Positions 33,735 through 43,674 are shown, counted from the stretch's first letter. The stretch: DNA of 47,483 bases from Phenylobacterium sp. (GCF_030646615.1 NZ_JAUSLG010000018.1:1-47483); one strand, 5' to 3'. Numbers and translations are program-made. Notes: generated by a model not told the origin, from the letters alone.

Positions 33735-34076
33735 TTAGCGGGCGCTGAGCTCGGTCAGCACCGGCATGGGCTCGGCGTCCTGATACTTGAACGCCACCCG
33801 CGAGCCGGGCTCCAGGGGCGCTTCGGCCAGGACGGTGGCGTAGGCGCGGAATTCGGTTCGACCGGCCGCCAGGCCGCCCTCGACCGCCTCATGATCGATC
33901 GCCGCCGTCCGGCCTTCCAGGGAGGACAGCACGCCGACCCCGCTCAGTTCCGGCCCCGTCGGGACGGCCTCGACCTCGGCGCCCGGGGCGGCGGCGGTGT
34001 TGGCGGTGTCGGACGACTGGCCGCAGGCGGCCAGGGCCAGGGTGGCGGCCAGGGCGGCGAACAGGACTGCTCTCAT
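33735..34076 (-). CDS. Small lipoprotein with CusF-like domain
   Basis: This 113-residue protein starts MRAVLFAALAATLALAACG, a lipoprotein signal with the lipobox LAAC at Cys 18. After an Ala/Thr-rich linker comes one small beta domain (about residues 45-113): GVLSSLEGRTAAIDHEAVEG, RTEFRAYATVL, LEPGSRVAFKYQDA and PMPVLTEL. The strand order and the GxRVxF pattern resemble CusF-type periplasmic copper chaperones. One His (IDHEAV) is present, but the usual Trp and paired Met ligands are missing. Copper binding is therefore doubtful. A longer frame to 34991 runs antisense through the next gene and is not real. Confidence 0.75.
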   Translation of the reverse strand: MRAVLFAALAATLALAACGQSSDTANTAAAPGAEVEAVPTGPELSGVGVLSSLEGRTAAIDHEAVEGGLAAGRTEFRAYATVLAEAPLEPGSRVAFKYQDAEPMPVLTELSAR

Positions 34077-34211
34077 CGGGGAATCTCCGGAACCGAACGA
34101 AGGCGCACCATAGCCATCTTGTGTGTCTTGTGAACGACCGCGCCATTGGCCGGTCCCGGCGGAAGGTCTACAAGCAGGCAAGTCCCCCTCCCCATCCGTC
34201 GGAGCCATGCC

Positions 34212-35114
34212 GTGTCGCGCCTCTTCAGCGCCTACCTCATTGTCGACTGGAGCGCGGCGGCCAAGCCGGGCACGGGGACCGATTCCGTCTGGATCGGCGT
34301 GCTCAAGCGCGACGTGCGCTTCCGCATGTCGTTCGAGTCCCACAATCCGTCCACCCGCGGCGAGGCCGAGAAGCTGCTGGGGACGATCCTTGATGATCTG
34401 AAGAAGCGGGGCGAGCGCGCCCTGGTCGGCTTCGACTTTCCCTTGGGATTCCCCCGGGGGTTTGCGGCCGGCCTGAACCTGGCCGGCGATCCGCCTTGGC
34501 CGGCGGTCTGGACCCAGATCGACAAGATGGTCAAGGACAAGGCCGACAATACCAACAACCGCTTCGGCGTGGGCTCGGAGCTGAACCGGCGGCTGACCGG
34601 CGGCCCCTTCCCCTTCTGGGGCTGTCCGCCCAAGGACGCCCTGACCACCCTGCAGCCCAAGCGCACGCGGCCCCATGGTCCCGACGACCTGCCGGAGTTC
34701 CGCCATGCCGACGTGGCCGCCAAGGGCGCCGCCTCGATCTGGAAGCTCTATTACAACGGCTCGGTGGGCGGTCAGGCCCTGCTGGGCATTCCGGCGGTCA
34801 GGCGCCTGAAGGCGGCCCGCGGCGACGCGGTGCGCCTCTGGCCGTTCGAAACCGGCTTCAAGGCCCTGACCGCAGCCGACCTGGAAGGGGTCGAGGCGGT
34901 GGTGGCCGAGATCTATCCGTCCCTGCTGAACATCAAGGCCCCGCCCGGCGAGGTGAAGGACCTGGTGCAGGTGCGCGAGACGGCCGAGCATTTCGCCCGC
35001 CTGGACGAAGCCGGCAAGCTCGCCGAGCTGTTCGCCGCTCCGCCCGGGGTGGACGAGGCCGTGCTGGCTGACGCCGAGCGCGAAGAAGGCTGGATCCTCG
35101 GCGTCGGCCGCTGA
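34212..35114 (+). CDS. DUF429-like protein of predicted RNase H-type fold
   Basis: This 300-residue protein begins LFSAYLIVDWSAAAKPGTGT, an acidic first strand (D in IVDWSA), and has a second acidic strand in ALVGFDFPLGFPRGFA. That arrangement is seen in DUF429-type proteins predicted to adopt an RNase H-like nuclease fold. The middle contains FPFWGCPPKDALTTLQPKR and the end RLWPFETGFKAL. The frame is open upstream, but GTG 34212 sits 8 bases after a CGGAG ribosome-binding site and gives a tidy N-terminus. It is divergent from the lipoprotein. The biological role is unknown, and the family call is tentative. Confidence 0.65.
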   Translation: MSRLFSAYLIVDWSAAAKPGTGTDSVWIGVLKRDVRFRMSFESHNPSTRGEAEKLLGTILDDLKKRGERALVGFDFPLGFPRGFAAGLNLAGDPPWPAVWTQIDKMVKDKADNTNNRFGVGSELNRRLTGGPFPFWGCPPKDALTTLQPKRTRPHGPDDLPEFRHADVAAKGAASIWKLYYNGSVGGQALLGIPAVRRLKAARGDAVRLWPFETGFKALTAADLEGVEAVVAEIYPSLLNIKAPPGEVKDLVQVRETAEHFARLDEAGKLAELFAAPPGVDEAVLADAEREEGWILGVGR

Positions 35115-35118
35115 TCGC

Positions 35119-36495
35119 CTAGAGCGGCCGGAGTGACAACCGCCAGAACCGCCACCCCAGCAGGCCGGCTGAAATCAGGCTGGCGATGATTACGGCCCAG
35201 ACGAGGCCGGTCACGCCCATGCCCATGGGCAGGGCCAGCCACCAGGCCAGCGGCATCATGATCAGGATATAGCTGGTCAGATGGGTGAAGGTGGGTAGCC
35301 AGACGTCCCCGCGCGCCCGTAGCGCCTGGGCGATCACCACCTGCAGGCCGTCGGCCAGCAGGAAAAGGCAGGATAGCGCCAGGGCCGCAGCGGCCACCGC
35401 GATCACCTGCGGATCGGTGGTGTAGGCCGCGGCGATCCAGGGCGCCGCCGGCCAGATCACGAGGGACACGACAACCCCGAAGACGGCGGTGACGCCAAAG
35501 CCGATCAGACCCGCGCGGACGACCCCGTCCCGCTCCCGGGCGCCATAGGCGCTGCTGACCAATACCGCCGTGGCGGCGGCCAGGCCGAGGGGAGCCATGA
35601 AGACCAGGGACACCACGTTCAGCACCACGGTCCAGGCGGCCAGGGCCAGCACGCCGATCCAGCCGGCCACGACGTTCAGCGAGGCGAAGGCCGCCACCTC
35701 GAAGAAGTTCGACGCGCCGGCGCCATAGCCGATCTTGCGCTGTTCGGCCTCGGCCAGGGGATCGCGGGCCGGCTTGGCGAACACGCCCAGGGCGCGGGCG
35801 TCACGCATCAGGGCGATATAGGCCAGCAGACCGATCATCAGGAAGGCGCGCGCCCCGAAGGTCGCCCAGGCCGCGCCCGTGGCGCCCAGGGCCGGCAATC
35901 CGAAGGCGCCGGGCACCAGCAGCAGCAGGAAGACCAGGTTGACGGCGTTGGCCGCCCACATCAGCAGCATGGCCGGAACCGGCCGCGACAGCCCCTCCAG
36001 CCAGAAGCTGGCGGCGCACGAGATCACATAGGTCGGCAGGGACAGGGCGAAGACGATCACCGGCCAGGCCGCGCCGGAGGCAAGAGTCTCGCTCAGCCCA
36101 ATATTCGCCAGGCCCAAGGGGCCTAGTCCCGCAAGCGTGACCATGCTGGCCAGGCCAATCCACAGCCCATAGACGAGGCCGCGGCGCAGGACCGCGCCGC
36201 TTTCGTTGGGGCGCCCCTCCCCCACGGCGCGGGCGGTCATCACCTGGACGCCGGTGAGCAGGCCGATGGCCATGGTGAGAACGACCGAGGTCGGCGCCCA
36301 GGCCATGGCGTGGAAACCCAGATGCTCGGCGGAGTACCGACCGACCACGATGGCGTCCATCAGGCCCATGGTCATGATGCCCAGGCGGGCAAGCACCACC
36401 GGCCCCGACAGCTTCAGGAGCTGGGCGAGGTCGAGACGCACGGGGCTGAGGCGCGCCGCCACGGCGGGCGCAGGAGGGGCCGCAGGTCCGGCCAT
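35119..36495 (-). CDS. MATE-family multidrug exporter
   Basis: The 458-residue inner-membrane transporter has the twelve-helix MATE layout. The first half includes LLKLSGPVVLARLGIMTMGL and MDAIVVGRYSAEHLGFHAMA. The second half repeats it (GAGASNFFEVAAFASLNVVA, then APLGLAAATAVLVSSAYGAR). MATE proteins export cationic drugs or metabolites using sodium or proton gradients. Acidic residues in helix 1 and 7 regions are few (D in MGLMDAIVVG). I used ATG 36495; a GTG three codons earlier is open. It ends 4 bases after the DUF429-like gene's stop, in convergent orientation. Confidence 0.92.
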   Translation of the reverse strand: MAGPAAPPAPAVAARLSPVRLDLAQLLKLSGPVVLARLGIMTMGLMDAIVVGRYSAEHLGFHAMAWAPTSVVLTMAIGLLTGVQVMTARAVGEGRPNESGAVLRRGLVYGLWIGLASMVTLAGLGPLGLANIGLSETLASGAAWPVIVFALSLPTYVISCAASFWLEGLSRPVPAMLLMWAANAVNLVFLLLLVPGAFGLPALGATGAAWATFGARAFLMIGLLAYIALMRDARALGVFAKPARDPLAEAEQRKIGYGAGASNFFEVAAFASLNVVAGWIGVLALAAWTVVLNVVSLVFMAPLGLAAATAVLVSSAYGARERDGVVRAGLIGFGVTAVFGVVVSLVIWPAAPWIAAAYTTDPQVIAVAAAALALSCLFLLADGLQVVIAQALRARGDVWLPTFTHLTSYILIMMPLAWWLALPMGMGVTGLVWAVIIASLISAGLLGWRFWRLSLRPL

Positions 36496-36596
36496 GGCTG
36501 TCACCAGATGTCAAAGAGGCGCGGAAGGTGGGCGTCGCGCCAGCCCCTGGCAAGGCCGGCGCGACCGCCGCCCGAAATACCGCTCAGGGGGTTGCC

Positions 36597-36614
36597 CCGG
36601 GGCCACAGCCCCGG
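36597..36614 (-). terminator. Stem-loop just after the DAHP synthase stop codon
   Basis: CCGGGGC-TGTG-GCCCCGG on the minus strand is a perfect 7-base-pair stem 6 bases beyond the stop codon of the class II DAHP synthase gene. There is no T-run. It is a possible terminator, or a 3' hairpin. Confidence 0.45.
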
Positions 36615-36620
36615 AACGTC

Positions 36621-38000
36621 TCAGACCGCCGCGCGGCGGGCCATGTCCACCCGGTCTTCCTTGAGCTTTTCGGCCACCAGGAAGGCCAGTTCCAGAGCCT
36701 GCTCACCATTGAGGCGGGGATCGCAATGGGTGTGGTAGCGGTCGGCCAGGTCGCCCTCGGTCAGGGCTCGGGCCCCGCCCAGGCACTCGGTGACATTCTG
36801 GCCGGTCATCTCCAGGTGGACGCCGCCGGGGTGCACGCCCTCGGCCTTGGCGACCTCGACGAAGGACTTCACCTCCGACAGGATGCGGTCGAAGGGGCGC
36901 GTCTTGTAGCCATTGGCCGCGGTCAGCGTATTGCCGTGCATGGGATCGATGGCCCAGACCACATTGCGGCCGCCGGCCTTGGTGGCCTGCATCAGGCGCG
37001 GCAGGCGACCCTCGATCTTGTCGTGGCCGAACCGCCCATAGAGAGTCAGGCGGCCCGCCTCATTGGACGGGCTCAGCGCATCGATCAGCCGCAGCAGTTC
37101 GTCCGGCTCTACGGTCGGGCCGACCTTGACGCCGATGGGGTTCTTCACCCCGCGGCAGAACTCCACATGGGCGCCGTCCAGCTGGCGGGTCCGCTCGCCG
37201 ATCCACAGCAGGTGGGCCGAGGTGTCGTACCAGTCGCCAGACGTGGAATCGACGCGGGTCATGGCCTCCTCGAAGCCCAGCAGCAGGGCCTCGTGGCAGG
37301 TGAAGAACTCCACCCGGTGCAGGTCGGGATGGCTGTCGGGCGTCACGCCGATGGCGGCCATGAAGGTCAGGGCTTCGCTGATCTTTTCCGACAGCTCACG
37401 ATAGCGGGCGCCCTGCGGGCTGTCATTGACGAAGCCCAGGGTCCAGCGATGGATGTTGTAGAGATCGGCATAGCCGCCGCCGGCGAAGGCCCGCAGCAGG
37501 TTCAGGGTCGAGGAGGACTGGGCGTAGGCCTTCAGCAGGCGCTCCGGATCGGGCGCGCGCGCCTCGGGCGTGAACTCCATGCCGTTGATGTTGTCGCCGC
37601 GGTACGAGGGCAGCTCCACATCGCCGATCTTCTCCACCGGCGAGGAGCGCGGCTTGGCGAACTGGCCAGCCATCCGGCCCACCTTCACCACCGGCTTGCC
37701 GCCGGCGAAGGTCAGCACCACCGCCATCTGCAGGATCAGGCGGAAGGTGTCGCGGATATTGTCGGCGTGGAATTCCTTGAAGCTCTCGGCGCAGTCGCCC
37801 CCCTGCAGCAGGAAGGCGCGGCCCTCGGCCACATCGCCCAGCAGGGATTTCAGCCGCCGCGCCTCACCGGCGAACACCAGCGGCGGCATGCCGCGCAAGG
37901 TCTGCTCGACCTGTGTCACCGCCGCGGCGTCCGGATAGTCCTCCGGAATATGCTTGGCGGGCTTTGCGCGCCAGGAGGACGGCTTCCAGGTCTCGCTCAT
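36621..38000 (-). CDS. Class II DAHP synthase (shikimate pathway)
   Basis: The 459-residue enzyme condenses phosphoenolpyruvate and erythrose 4-phosphate to open the shikimate pathway. It is the plant-type (class II) form: [18 protein letters not shown] at the N-terminus, [14 protein letters not shown] (the metal Cys), [79 protein letters not shown], and [16 protein letters not shown] with the metal-binding His/Glu. The frame is open to 38057, but ATG 38000 gives the normal [14 protein letters not shown] start. No other aro gene is next to it. Confidence 0.96.
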   Translation of the reverse strand: MSETWKPSSWRAKPAKHIPEDYPDAAAVTQVEQTLRGMPPLVFAGEARRLKSLLGDVAEGRAFLLQGGDCAESFKEFHADNIRDTFRLILQMAVVLTFAGGKPVVKVGRMAGQFAKPRSSPVEKIGDVELPSYRGDNINGMEFTPEARAPDPERLLKAYAQSSSTLNLLRAFAGGGYADLYNIHRWTLGFVNDSPQGARYRELSEKISEALTFMAAIGVTPDSHPDLHRVEFFTCHEALLLGFEEAMTRVDSTSGDWYDTSAHLLWIGERTRQLDGAHVEFCRGVKNPIGVKVGPTVEPDELLRLIDALSPSNEAGRLTLYGRFGHDKIEGRLPRLMQATKAGGRNVVWAIDPMHGNTLTAANGYKTRPFDRILSEVKSFVEVAKAEGVHPGGVHLEMTGQNVTECLGGARALTEGDLADRYHTHCDPRLNGEQALELAFLVAEKLKEDRVDMARRAAV

Positions 38001-38076
38001 CGGTCTGCAACTCCGCATCGCCACAGTGGCGAGGCAAGGCGGGCCAGGGTCCCGCAAGGAATGAAAGACGCGCCTT

Positions 38077-39324
38077 CTACTCCGATATGGGGTGCGAGGT
38101 CGATGCTCTGCGCGCAGCCTGCGCCGTCGCGGCCTTCGCCGCCCGCACCGGCAGCCGCTGGGCGCCCGCGCAGGCGACCACGGCCAGGGCGCCCAGGGCC
38201 AGCCACCACTCCTGCCACACGCCGAAGCTGACGGCGGCGAAGGTCAGATAACTGACCGCAGCGGCCGCGCCGGCCGCTGCGCCGAGGTCGCCCTGCGGTC
38301 GTTCAAGCCGGTGGAAGATGGCGACCCAGAAGACGGTGGCGGCGGCGGCCCCGATCACCCCCAGCTCCAGCCAGATCTGCAGGGCGCCGTTATGGGGATG
38401 CAGGCGGATGCCGGGCCCGAACATGCGGCTGGCGTCCAGCCCCCACCCGCGCAGGGGCTTGTCGCCGATCCAGTCGACCGCATAGCTCCAATAGTCCATG
38501 CGCATGCTCCAGGAGAGGCTGACCATCTCGTGGATCTGGCCGTAGACGCCCTGGGCGCGGAGCCCCCAGACCACCAGGGGCGCGGTCAGGAAAAAGACCG
38601 CCGCAGCCACCGCCAGCCCCCGGGGGGCCCGCTTGGGCCAGCGGTAGACCGCGGCGCCCGCGGCGCTGGCGGCGGCCAGGGCGATGATCGGCGCATCGGC
38701 CGCCAGCCCCGCCGCGCCGGCCACGATCGCAGCGGCCATCAGCACGGCCAGTCGCCACCAGCCGAGCCGCACCGCCACCAGCGCGGCCGGCGCCCAGAGC
38801 ACGGCCAGGACGAAGACGCCCTGGGCGACATTGCGGACGGCGAGGTCGGGGCGGATGGGGTCGCCGATCGCCTGACGGACCGCCTGATAGAGGGCTGCTC
38901 CCGTCACCGCCTCGACGATGATCAGGGTCGCCAGGGCCGAGATCGCCACCATCAGAATGACCATCGCCCGGCGCAGACCCTCGGGCGCAGCCCGGCGCAC
39001 GGCGCTATAGGCCGCCCAATAGAGCAGCCCCTGGCAGACGAGCTTGACGGCGTTGGAGCTCCACAGGGGGTCAGGCCTGTAGGGGCTCCACAGGATCGAC
39101 CCGCAGGCCCAGATCACCAGGACCAGCAGGGCCAGGGCCGCGGGGCGGTCGGCCTCGCTCACCTGGAAGGCTGGAAGGCACAGCAGGCCGACGATGCTGA
39201 GCAGGACGGCGAATCCCAGGGGGCCCAGCCAGCCCAGCAGGCCGGTCATCACCGCGGCGAAGGCCAGCACCCAGCCGCACCAACGGGCGAAGCCCGGTCC
39301 GCTGATCCAGCCAGGCGCCGTCAC
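38077..39324 (-). CDS. O-antigen ligase/polymerase-like membrane protein
   Basis: The 415-residue protein has about ten to twelve hydrophobic helices and the O-antigen ligase/WzyC signature near its C-terminus: [20 protein letters not shown], then [20 protein letters not shown]. Members ligate or polymerise surface polysaccharide on the periplasmic side. No other polysaccharide gene is in this window. It starts at GTG 39324, whose GTGA overlaps the stop codon of glutathione reductase (39321-39323). The upstream open frame to 39417 is inside gor, so I rejected it. The coupling of a polysaccharide gene to gor and rpiA is unusual. Confidence 0.85.
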   Translation of the reverse strand: MTAPGWISGPGFARWCGWVLAFAAVMTGLLGWLGPLGFAVLLSIVGLLCLPAFQVSEADRPAALALLVLVIWACGSILWSPYRPDPLWSSNAVKLVCQGLLYWAAYSAVRRAAPEGLRRAMVILMVAISALATLIIVEAVTGAALYQAVRQAIGDPIRPDLAVRNVAQGVFVLAVLWAPAALVAVRLGWWRLAVLMAAAIVAGAAGLAADAPIIALAAASAAGAAVYRWPKRAPRGLAVAAAVFFLTAPLVVWGLRAQGVYGQIHEMVSLSWSMRMDYWSYAVDWIGDKPLRGWGLDASRMFGPGIRLHPHNGALQIWLELGVIGAAAATVFWVAIFHRLERPQGDLGAAAGAAAAVSYLTFAAVSFGVWQEWWLALGALAVVACAGAQRLPVRAAKAATAQAARRASTSHPISE

Positions 39325-40703
39325 GCCACCGCGCCCAGATCCTGCGGCATGTATTTCTCGCGCATGGTCACCAGCTCTTCGGCCAGGGTGGGATGGACGG
39401 CGCAGGTGGAGTCCCACTGGGCCTTGGTGGCCCCCATCTTCAGGGCGATGGCGGCCATCTGGATAATTTCCGGCGCATCGGCGGCGACAACATGGCAGCC
39501 CAGGATCTTCTGGGTCTTCTCGTCCACCACCAGCTTGATCAGGGCGCGCTCGTCCCCGCCGGCGAAGGCGTGTTTCATGGCGCGGAAGCGCGAGAGATAG
39601 ATGTCGACCTTGCCGTGGGCGTGCCGGGCCTCGGCCTCGGTCAGGCCCACCGAGCCTATCGCCGGCTGGGAGAAGACCGCCGAGGCGACCATCTCATGAT
39701 CGAAGGTGGTCGGGTTGTCGTAGAACTCGGTCTGGGCGAAGGCCGCCCCTTCGCGGATCGCCACCGGGGTCAGGTTGATGCGGTCGGTGACGTCGCCCAC
39801 CGCCCAGATGTTGTCCACATTGGTCCTGGAATAGTCATCGACGATCACCGCGCCGTCCTTCAGGGCGACCCCGGCGTTCTCCAGGCCGAGGCCTTCCACA
39901 TAGGGCGCCCGGCCCAGGGCGAAGAGCACCTGATCGGACTCCAGCGTCGCGCCGCTGGACAGGCGGCTGACTAGCCCGGCCTCGGTCTTTTCGACGCCCT
40001 CGTGCTGGCAGCCCAGCAGGACGTCGATCCCCTTCTTCTCCAGCTCCTCGGCCAGATGGGCGCGCACATGGTCGTCAAAGCCGCGCAGGATGTTCGGCCC
40101 CCGATGCACCAGGGTCACATCCACGCCCAACCCTTTGAAGATGCAGGCGAATTCGACGGCGATATAACCCCCGCCGGCGATCACGATCCGCTTGGGCAGG
40201 TCCTCGAGCTGGAAGGCCTCATCAGAGGTCAGCACATGCTCGATCCCCGGCATGTCCTGGGGGACCCAGGGCCGGCCGCCGGTGGCGATCAGGATCTTGT
40301 CGGCGGTGACCGTCTTGTCCTTGCCCACCAGTTCGATCGTATGGGCGTCGATCAGTCTCGCCTTCGCGTGGGCCAGCTCGGCGCCGGCGTTCTGCAGGTT
40401 GGTGACATAGATCCCCGACAGGCGGGCGATTTCCTTGTCCTTTTCGGCCAGGAAGGTCGGCCAGTCGAAGCTGGTTTCGCCGACGGTCCAGCCATAGGCC
40501 TTGGCCAGCTTGAAGTGGCTGGCGAACTCCGAGGCATAGACCATGAACTTCTTGGGCACGCAGCCGCGGATCACGCAGGTGCCGCCGACGCGGTGCTCTT
40601 CGGCCACCGCGACGCGGGCGCCGCTGAGGGCGGCCAGGCGCGCGGCGCGCACCCCGCCCGAGCCGGCGCCGATGACGAACAGGTCGTAGTCGTATTGGGT
40701 CAC
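39321..40703 (-). CDS. gor: Glutathione-disulfide reductase
   Basis: Gor keeps glutathione reduced using NADPH and FAD, and serves the glutathione-dependent enzymes of this window (GST and glutathione peroxidase). The 460-residue protein has the FAD motif LFVIGAGSGGVRAARLAA, the redox disulfide in GGTCVIRGCVPKK, the NAD(P) motif IVIAGGGYIAVEFA with FKGLGVDVTLVHRG, DNIWAVGDVTDRINLTPVA, and the C-terminal dimer site DSTCAVHPTLAEELVTM. It starts with GTG 40703 and an SD-like GGAG upstream; the rpiA stop codon lies in that same spot. It overlaps the O-antigen-type gene by 4 bases. Confidence 0.95.
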   Translation of the reverse strand: MTQYDYDLFVIGAGSGGVRAARLAALSGARVAVAEEHRVGGTCVIRGCVPKKFMVYASEFASHFKLAKAYGWTVGETSFDWPTFLAEKDKEIARLSGIYVTNLQNAGAELAHAKARLIDAHTIELVGKDKTVTADKILIATGGRPWVPQDMPGIEHVLTSDEAFQLEDLPKRIVIAGGGYIAVEFACIFKGLGVDVTLVHRGPNILRGFDDHVRAHLAEELEKKGIDVLLGCQHEGVEKTEAGLVSRLSSGATLESDQVLFALGRAPYVEGLGLENAGVALKDGAVIVDDYSRTNVDNIWAVGDVTDRINLTPVAIREGAAFAQTEFYDNPTTFDHEMVASAVFSQPAIGSVGLTEAEARHAHGKVDIYLSRFRAMKHAFAGGDERALIKLVVDEKTQKILGCHVVAADAPEIIQMAAIALKMGATKAQWDSTCAVHPTLAEELVTMREKYMPQDLGAVA

Positions 40704-40717
40704 GGAGGTGACACTCC

Positions 40718-41401
40718 TTACGGTTCGACGGTGACGACGCCATCGGGCGTCCCCACCAGGGCCATGTCGGCCAGGTCGAGGAACAGGCCGTGATCGACCA
40801 CGCCGGTGACGCTCTTCAGCGCATCGGCCAGCGCCGCGGGATCCTCGATCCGTCCGCAGGCTGCGTCATAGATGAGGTTTCCCCCGTCGGTTCGCACCGG
40901 GGCGCCGTCCTTCATCCGAAGACGCGGGGCGACGCCCAGGTCGCACTCCAACAGGGCGTCGCAGATCCGCAGGGCCGTGGTCTCATGGGCGAAGGCCACC
41001 ACCTCGACGGGCAGGGGAAACCTCCCCAACACCGGCACGCGCTTGGCGGCGTCGGCGATGACGACGCAGCGGCGCGAGGCCTCCCAGACCAGCTTTTCCC
41101 GCAGCAGGGCCGCGCCGCCGCCCTTGATCAGCGACAGGGCCGGGCCGATCTCGTCGGCGCCGTCGACGGTGAGATCGATGGATTTCACAGGGCCAAGCTC
41201 GGACAGCTTCATGCCCAGGCCCTGGGCCAGCTCGGCGGTGGCGACCGAGGTGGCGACACAGGTCACGTCGAGCTTGCGCGCCGCCAAGGCCTTGACGAAC
41301 CAGGCCGCGGTCGAGCCGGTGCCCAGGCCCACGACCATGCCGGCCTCCACCAGGCCGGCGGCGGCCTCGCCGGCCGCCTTCTTCTGTGCGTCTGCGTCCA
41401 T
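40718..41401 (-). CDS. rpiA: Ribose-5-phosphate isomerase A
   Basis: RpiA interconverts ribose 5-phosphate and ribulose 5-phosphate in the pentose phosphate pathway. The 227-residue enzyme shows MVVGLGTGSTAAWFVKAL, the substrate/catalytic site DLTVDGADEIGPALSLIKGG, GAALLREKLVWEAS, and GNLIYDAACG with HGLFLDLADMALVG at the end. All main family motifs are present. It begins the rpiA-gor-O-antigen-type operon, and glmU lies 98 bases upstream on the same strand. The pentose phosphate link to NADPH matches the neighbouring NADPH-using glutathione reductase. Confidence 0.96.
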   Translation of the reverse strand: MDADAQKKAAGEAAAGLVEAGMVVGLGTGSTAAWFVKALAARKLDVTCVATSVATAELAQGLGMKLSELGPVKSIDLTVDGADEIGPALSLIKGGGAALLREKLVWEASRRCVVIADAAKRVPVLGRFPLPVEVVAFAHETTALRICDALLECDLGVAPRLRMKDGAPVRTDGGNLIYDAACGRIEDPAALADALKSVTGVVDHGLFLDLADMALVGTPDGVVTVEP

Positions 41402-41499
41402 CTTGATCCCGGATTTCGCCGCAGGCCAGGCAAGCGGCTCATTTGTCTTCTTCTAGGCGCCTGCGGGCGGCAAGGCCACGGCCGAAAGCCTCAAGGGCC

Positions 41500-42861
41500 T
41501 CAGGACTTGGCGGTCCTGGCGCGTTTGCCGGCGCGAAACCGCTGCGCCCAGCCGGGCTTTTCCACCTGCGCCGATCGTTCCAGGGCCAGGGCGTCAGGCT
41601 CCACCTCGCGGGTGATCACCGAGCCCGAGCCGATATAGGCGCCCGCGCCGATGCGCACCGGCGCCACCAGGGCCGAGTTGGAGCCGATGAAGGCGCCCTC
41701 CCCCACATGGGTCTCGAACTTGTCGAAGCCGTCATAGTTACAGAAGATCGTCCCCGCCCCGATATTGGCCCCAGCCCCCACGGTCCCGTCCCCCAGATAG
41801 GCCAGGTGATTGGCCTTGGCGCCGGCGCCGACGGCGACCTTCTTCACCTCGACGAAATTGCCGATATGGGCGTCAGGTCCGATCTGCGCGCCGGGACGCA
41901 GGCGGGCATAGGGGCCGACCAGGGCCCGCTCCGCCACGCTCGCCCCCTCGAGATGACTGAAGGCCCGGATCACCGCGCCGGTCTCGACGCTCACGCCGGG
42001 GCCAAAGACCACGAACTGCTCGATCGTGGCGCCGGGCGCGATCTGGGTGTCCCAGGAAAAGTGCACGGTGTCCGGGGCCGGCATGGCGACGCCCTCATTC
42101 AGGAAATGGTGGCGGCGGCGCTGCTGGAAGATGGCCTCGGCCGTCGTCAGCTGGGCTTGCGAATCAGCGCCCATGACCGCGCTTTCCGGCACGAAGGCCG
42201 CCCGCACATTGGCCTCGTGCGCCACGGCCACGGCCACCACCGAGGTCAGATAGTACTCCCCCTTGGCGTTGTCGTTGCCCACCTTGTCCAGCCAGTTGAA
42301 CAGGCTGCAGGCGTCGGCGGCCATCATGCCGGAATAGCAGGCCCGGACATGGCGCTCTTCCTCGCTGGCGTCGCGGGCCTCGACGATGCGGATGACGTGG
42401 CCATCGGCCCCGCGGATCAGCCGCCCATAGAGGGCGGGGTCGGCCGGCTCGAAGCCGAGCAGCGCGATCTGCGCCCCTTGCGCGCGCAGGGCTAACAGGG
42501 GCTCCAGGTCCTTGCCCTCCAGCAGCGGGCAGTCGGCGTTGGTCACCAGCAGATCGCCGGCGAAGTCCTGCAGGGCCGGGCGGGCGGCCAGCACCGCATG
42601 GCCGGTGCCCAGCGGCGGGTCCTGGACCACCACCGCGGCCTCGCCCAGCCGGGCGACGACCGCCTGGCGCACCGCCGCGCCCTGCGTCCCGACCACGACC
42701 AGGATCCGCTCGCAGCCGGCCGCCTGCACCGCATCGATGGCCCGGTCGAGCATGGTCCGGCCGCCCACCTTGTGCAGCACCTTCGGGATCGGCGACTTCA
42801 TGCGCGTCCCCTGGCCGGCGGCGAGGATGACGGCGGCGCGCGGTTGGGCGCTGGGGGTCAT
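41500..42861 (-). CDS. glmU: GlmU, bifunctional UDP-GlcNAc biosynthesis enzyme
   Basis: GlmU acetylates glucosamine 1-phosphate and then uridylates it to UDP-GlcNAc, the precursor of peptidoglycan and lipid A. The 453-residue protein has an N-terminal uridyltransferase domain with [37 protein letters not shown] and GEYYLTSVV. The C-terminal left-handed beta helix carries hexapeptide repeats: [58 protein letters not shown] and [15 protein letters not shown]. It is divergent from gph across 90 bases. Confidence 0.97.
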   Translation of the reverse strand: MTPSAQPRAAVILAAGQGTRMKSPIPKVLHKVGGRTMLDRAIDAVQAAGCERILVVVGTQGAAVRQAVVARLGEAAVVVQDPPLGTGHAVLAARPALQDFAGDLLVTNADCPLLEGKDLEPLLALRAQGAQIALLGFEPADPALYGRLIRGADGHVIRIVEARDASEEERHVRACYSGMMAADACSLFNWLDKVGNDNAKGEYYLTSVVAVAVAHEANVRAAFVPESAVMGADSQAQLTTAEAIFQQRRRHHFLNEGVAMPAPDTVHFSWDTQIAPGATIEQFVVFGPGVSVETGAVIRAFSHLEGASVAERALVGPYARLRPGAQIGPDAHIGNFVEVKKVAVGAGAKANHLAYLGDGTVGAGANIGAGTIFCNYDGFDKFETHVGEGAFIGSNSALVAPVRIGAGAYIGSGSVITREVEPDALALERSAQVEKPGWAQRFRAGKRARTAKS

Positions 42862-42951
42862 GGGCGAGGTCCTTCCCGAGTCGACGGCGTTGCAATCATG
42901 GGGCGTTTAGCCGAAACGGCGACAGGTTTCGACGAAAGGAGACGCATCGCC

Positions 42952-43674
42952 ATGGCCGCCCCCCTCGATCTCTCGGCCCTGGCCGGCGCGAGTCTGGCCT
43001 TCGACCTGGACGGCACCCTGGTGGACACCGCGCCAGACCTTGTCGGCACACTGAACGTCATCCTGCAGGAGGAGGGCCACGCCCCCCTGCCCCTGGCCGA
43101 GGCGCGGCCCTTCATCGGCAAGGGCGCCCGCTGGCTGCTGCAGCGCGGATTCACCGAGGCCGGGGCGCCCATCTCGGACGACGCCATGGGCGGCCTCTTC
43201 GAGCGGTTCATCGCCCGCTACAACGCCCATATCGCCGATGAGAGCGTCCCCTTTCCCGGCATGGTCGAGACCCTGGAGACCCTGCGCGGCGCCGGCGCGC
43301 GCCTGGTGGTCTGCACCAACAAGCGCACGGACCTTTCCACCAATCTGCTGGACGCCCTGAACCTCTCATCCCTGTTCGAGGCCATTGTCGGGGCCGACGC
43401 CGCCCCGGCCCAGAAGCCCGACCGCCGCCACCTGGAAACCGCCATCGCCCGGGCCGGCGGCCGCCCCGACCGCGCGGTCATGATCGGCGACGCCGCCCCC
43501 GACGCCGGCGCCGCCCGGGCCGCCGGCGTACCCCTGATCCTGGTCAGCTTCGGCTATACCGAGGTTCCCGTGGCCGAGCTCGCGGCCGATATCCTGATCG
43601 ACCATTACGCCGATCTGCCCGCCGCCTGTTTGCAGCTACTGCCGGCTTGCCCCGCGGCGAACGAGACGCTATAG
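42952..43674 (+). CDS. gph: Phosphoglycolate phosphatase-like HAD hydrolase
   Basis: The 240-residue HAD-family phosphatase has the nucleophile motif LAFDLDGTLVDTAPDLVG, motif II LVVCTNKRTD, the lysine region AAPAQKPDRRHLE, and motif IV VMIGDAAPDAGAARAAGVPL. The helical cap begins GHAPLPLAEARPFIGKGA. Gph removes 2-phosphoglycolate formed by DNA repair and oxygenation reactions, but HAD assignment by similarity is loose. A strong AAAGGAG ribosome-binding site lies 10 bases before ATG 42952, so I chose that start over the frame open upstream from 42598. tRNA-Val follows 16 bases after the stop. Confidence 0.9.
   Translation: MAAPLDLSALAGASLAFDLDGTLVDTAPDLVGTLNVILQEEGHAPLPLAEARPFIGKGARWLLQRGFTEAGAPISDDAMGGLFERFIARYNAHIADESVPFPGMVETLETLRGAGARLVVCTNKRTDLSTNLLDALNLSSLFEAIVGADAAPAQKPDRRHLETAIARAGGRPDRAVMIGDAAPDAGAARAAGVPLILVSFGYTEVPVAELAADILIDHYADLPAACLQLLPACPAANETL

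Noticed and set aside
33735..34991. Long minus-strand frame (418 codons) ending with the small lipoprotein
   Set aside because: Its first part is antisense to the DUF429-like gene. Only the last 113 codons, with a lipoprotein signal at ATG 34076, are credible.
36528..38231. 567-codon plus-strand frame opposite DAHP synthase
   Set aside because: It is a shadow of the class II DAHP synthase, running into the neighbouring gene without any recognisable motif.
38092..39600. 502-codon plus-strand frame opposite the O-antigen-type gene
   Set aside because: It crosses the stop/start junction of two real minus-strand genes and has only GC-driven low-complexity residues.
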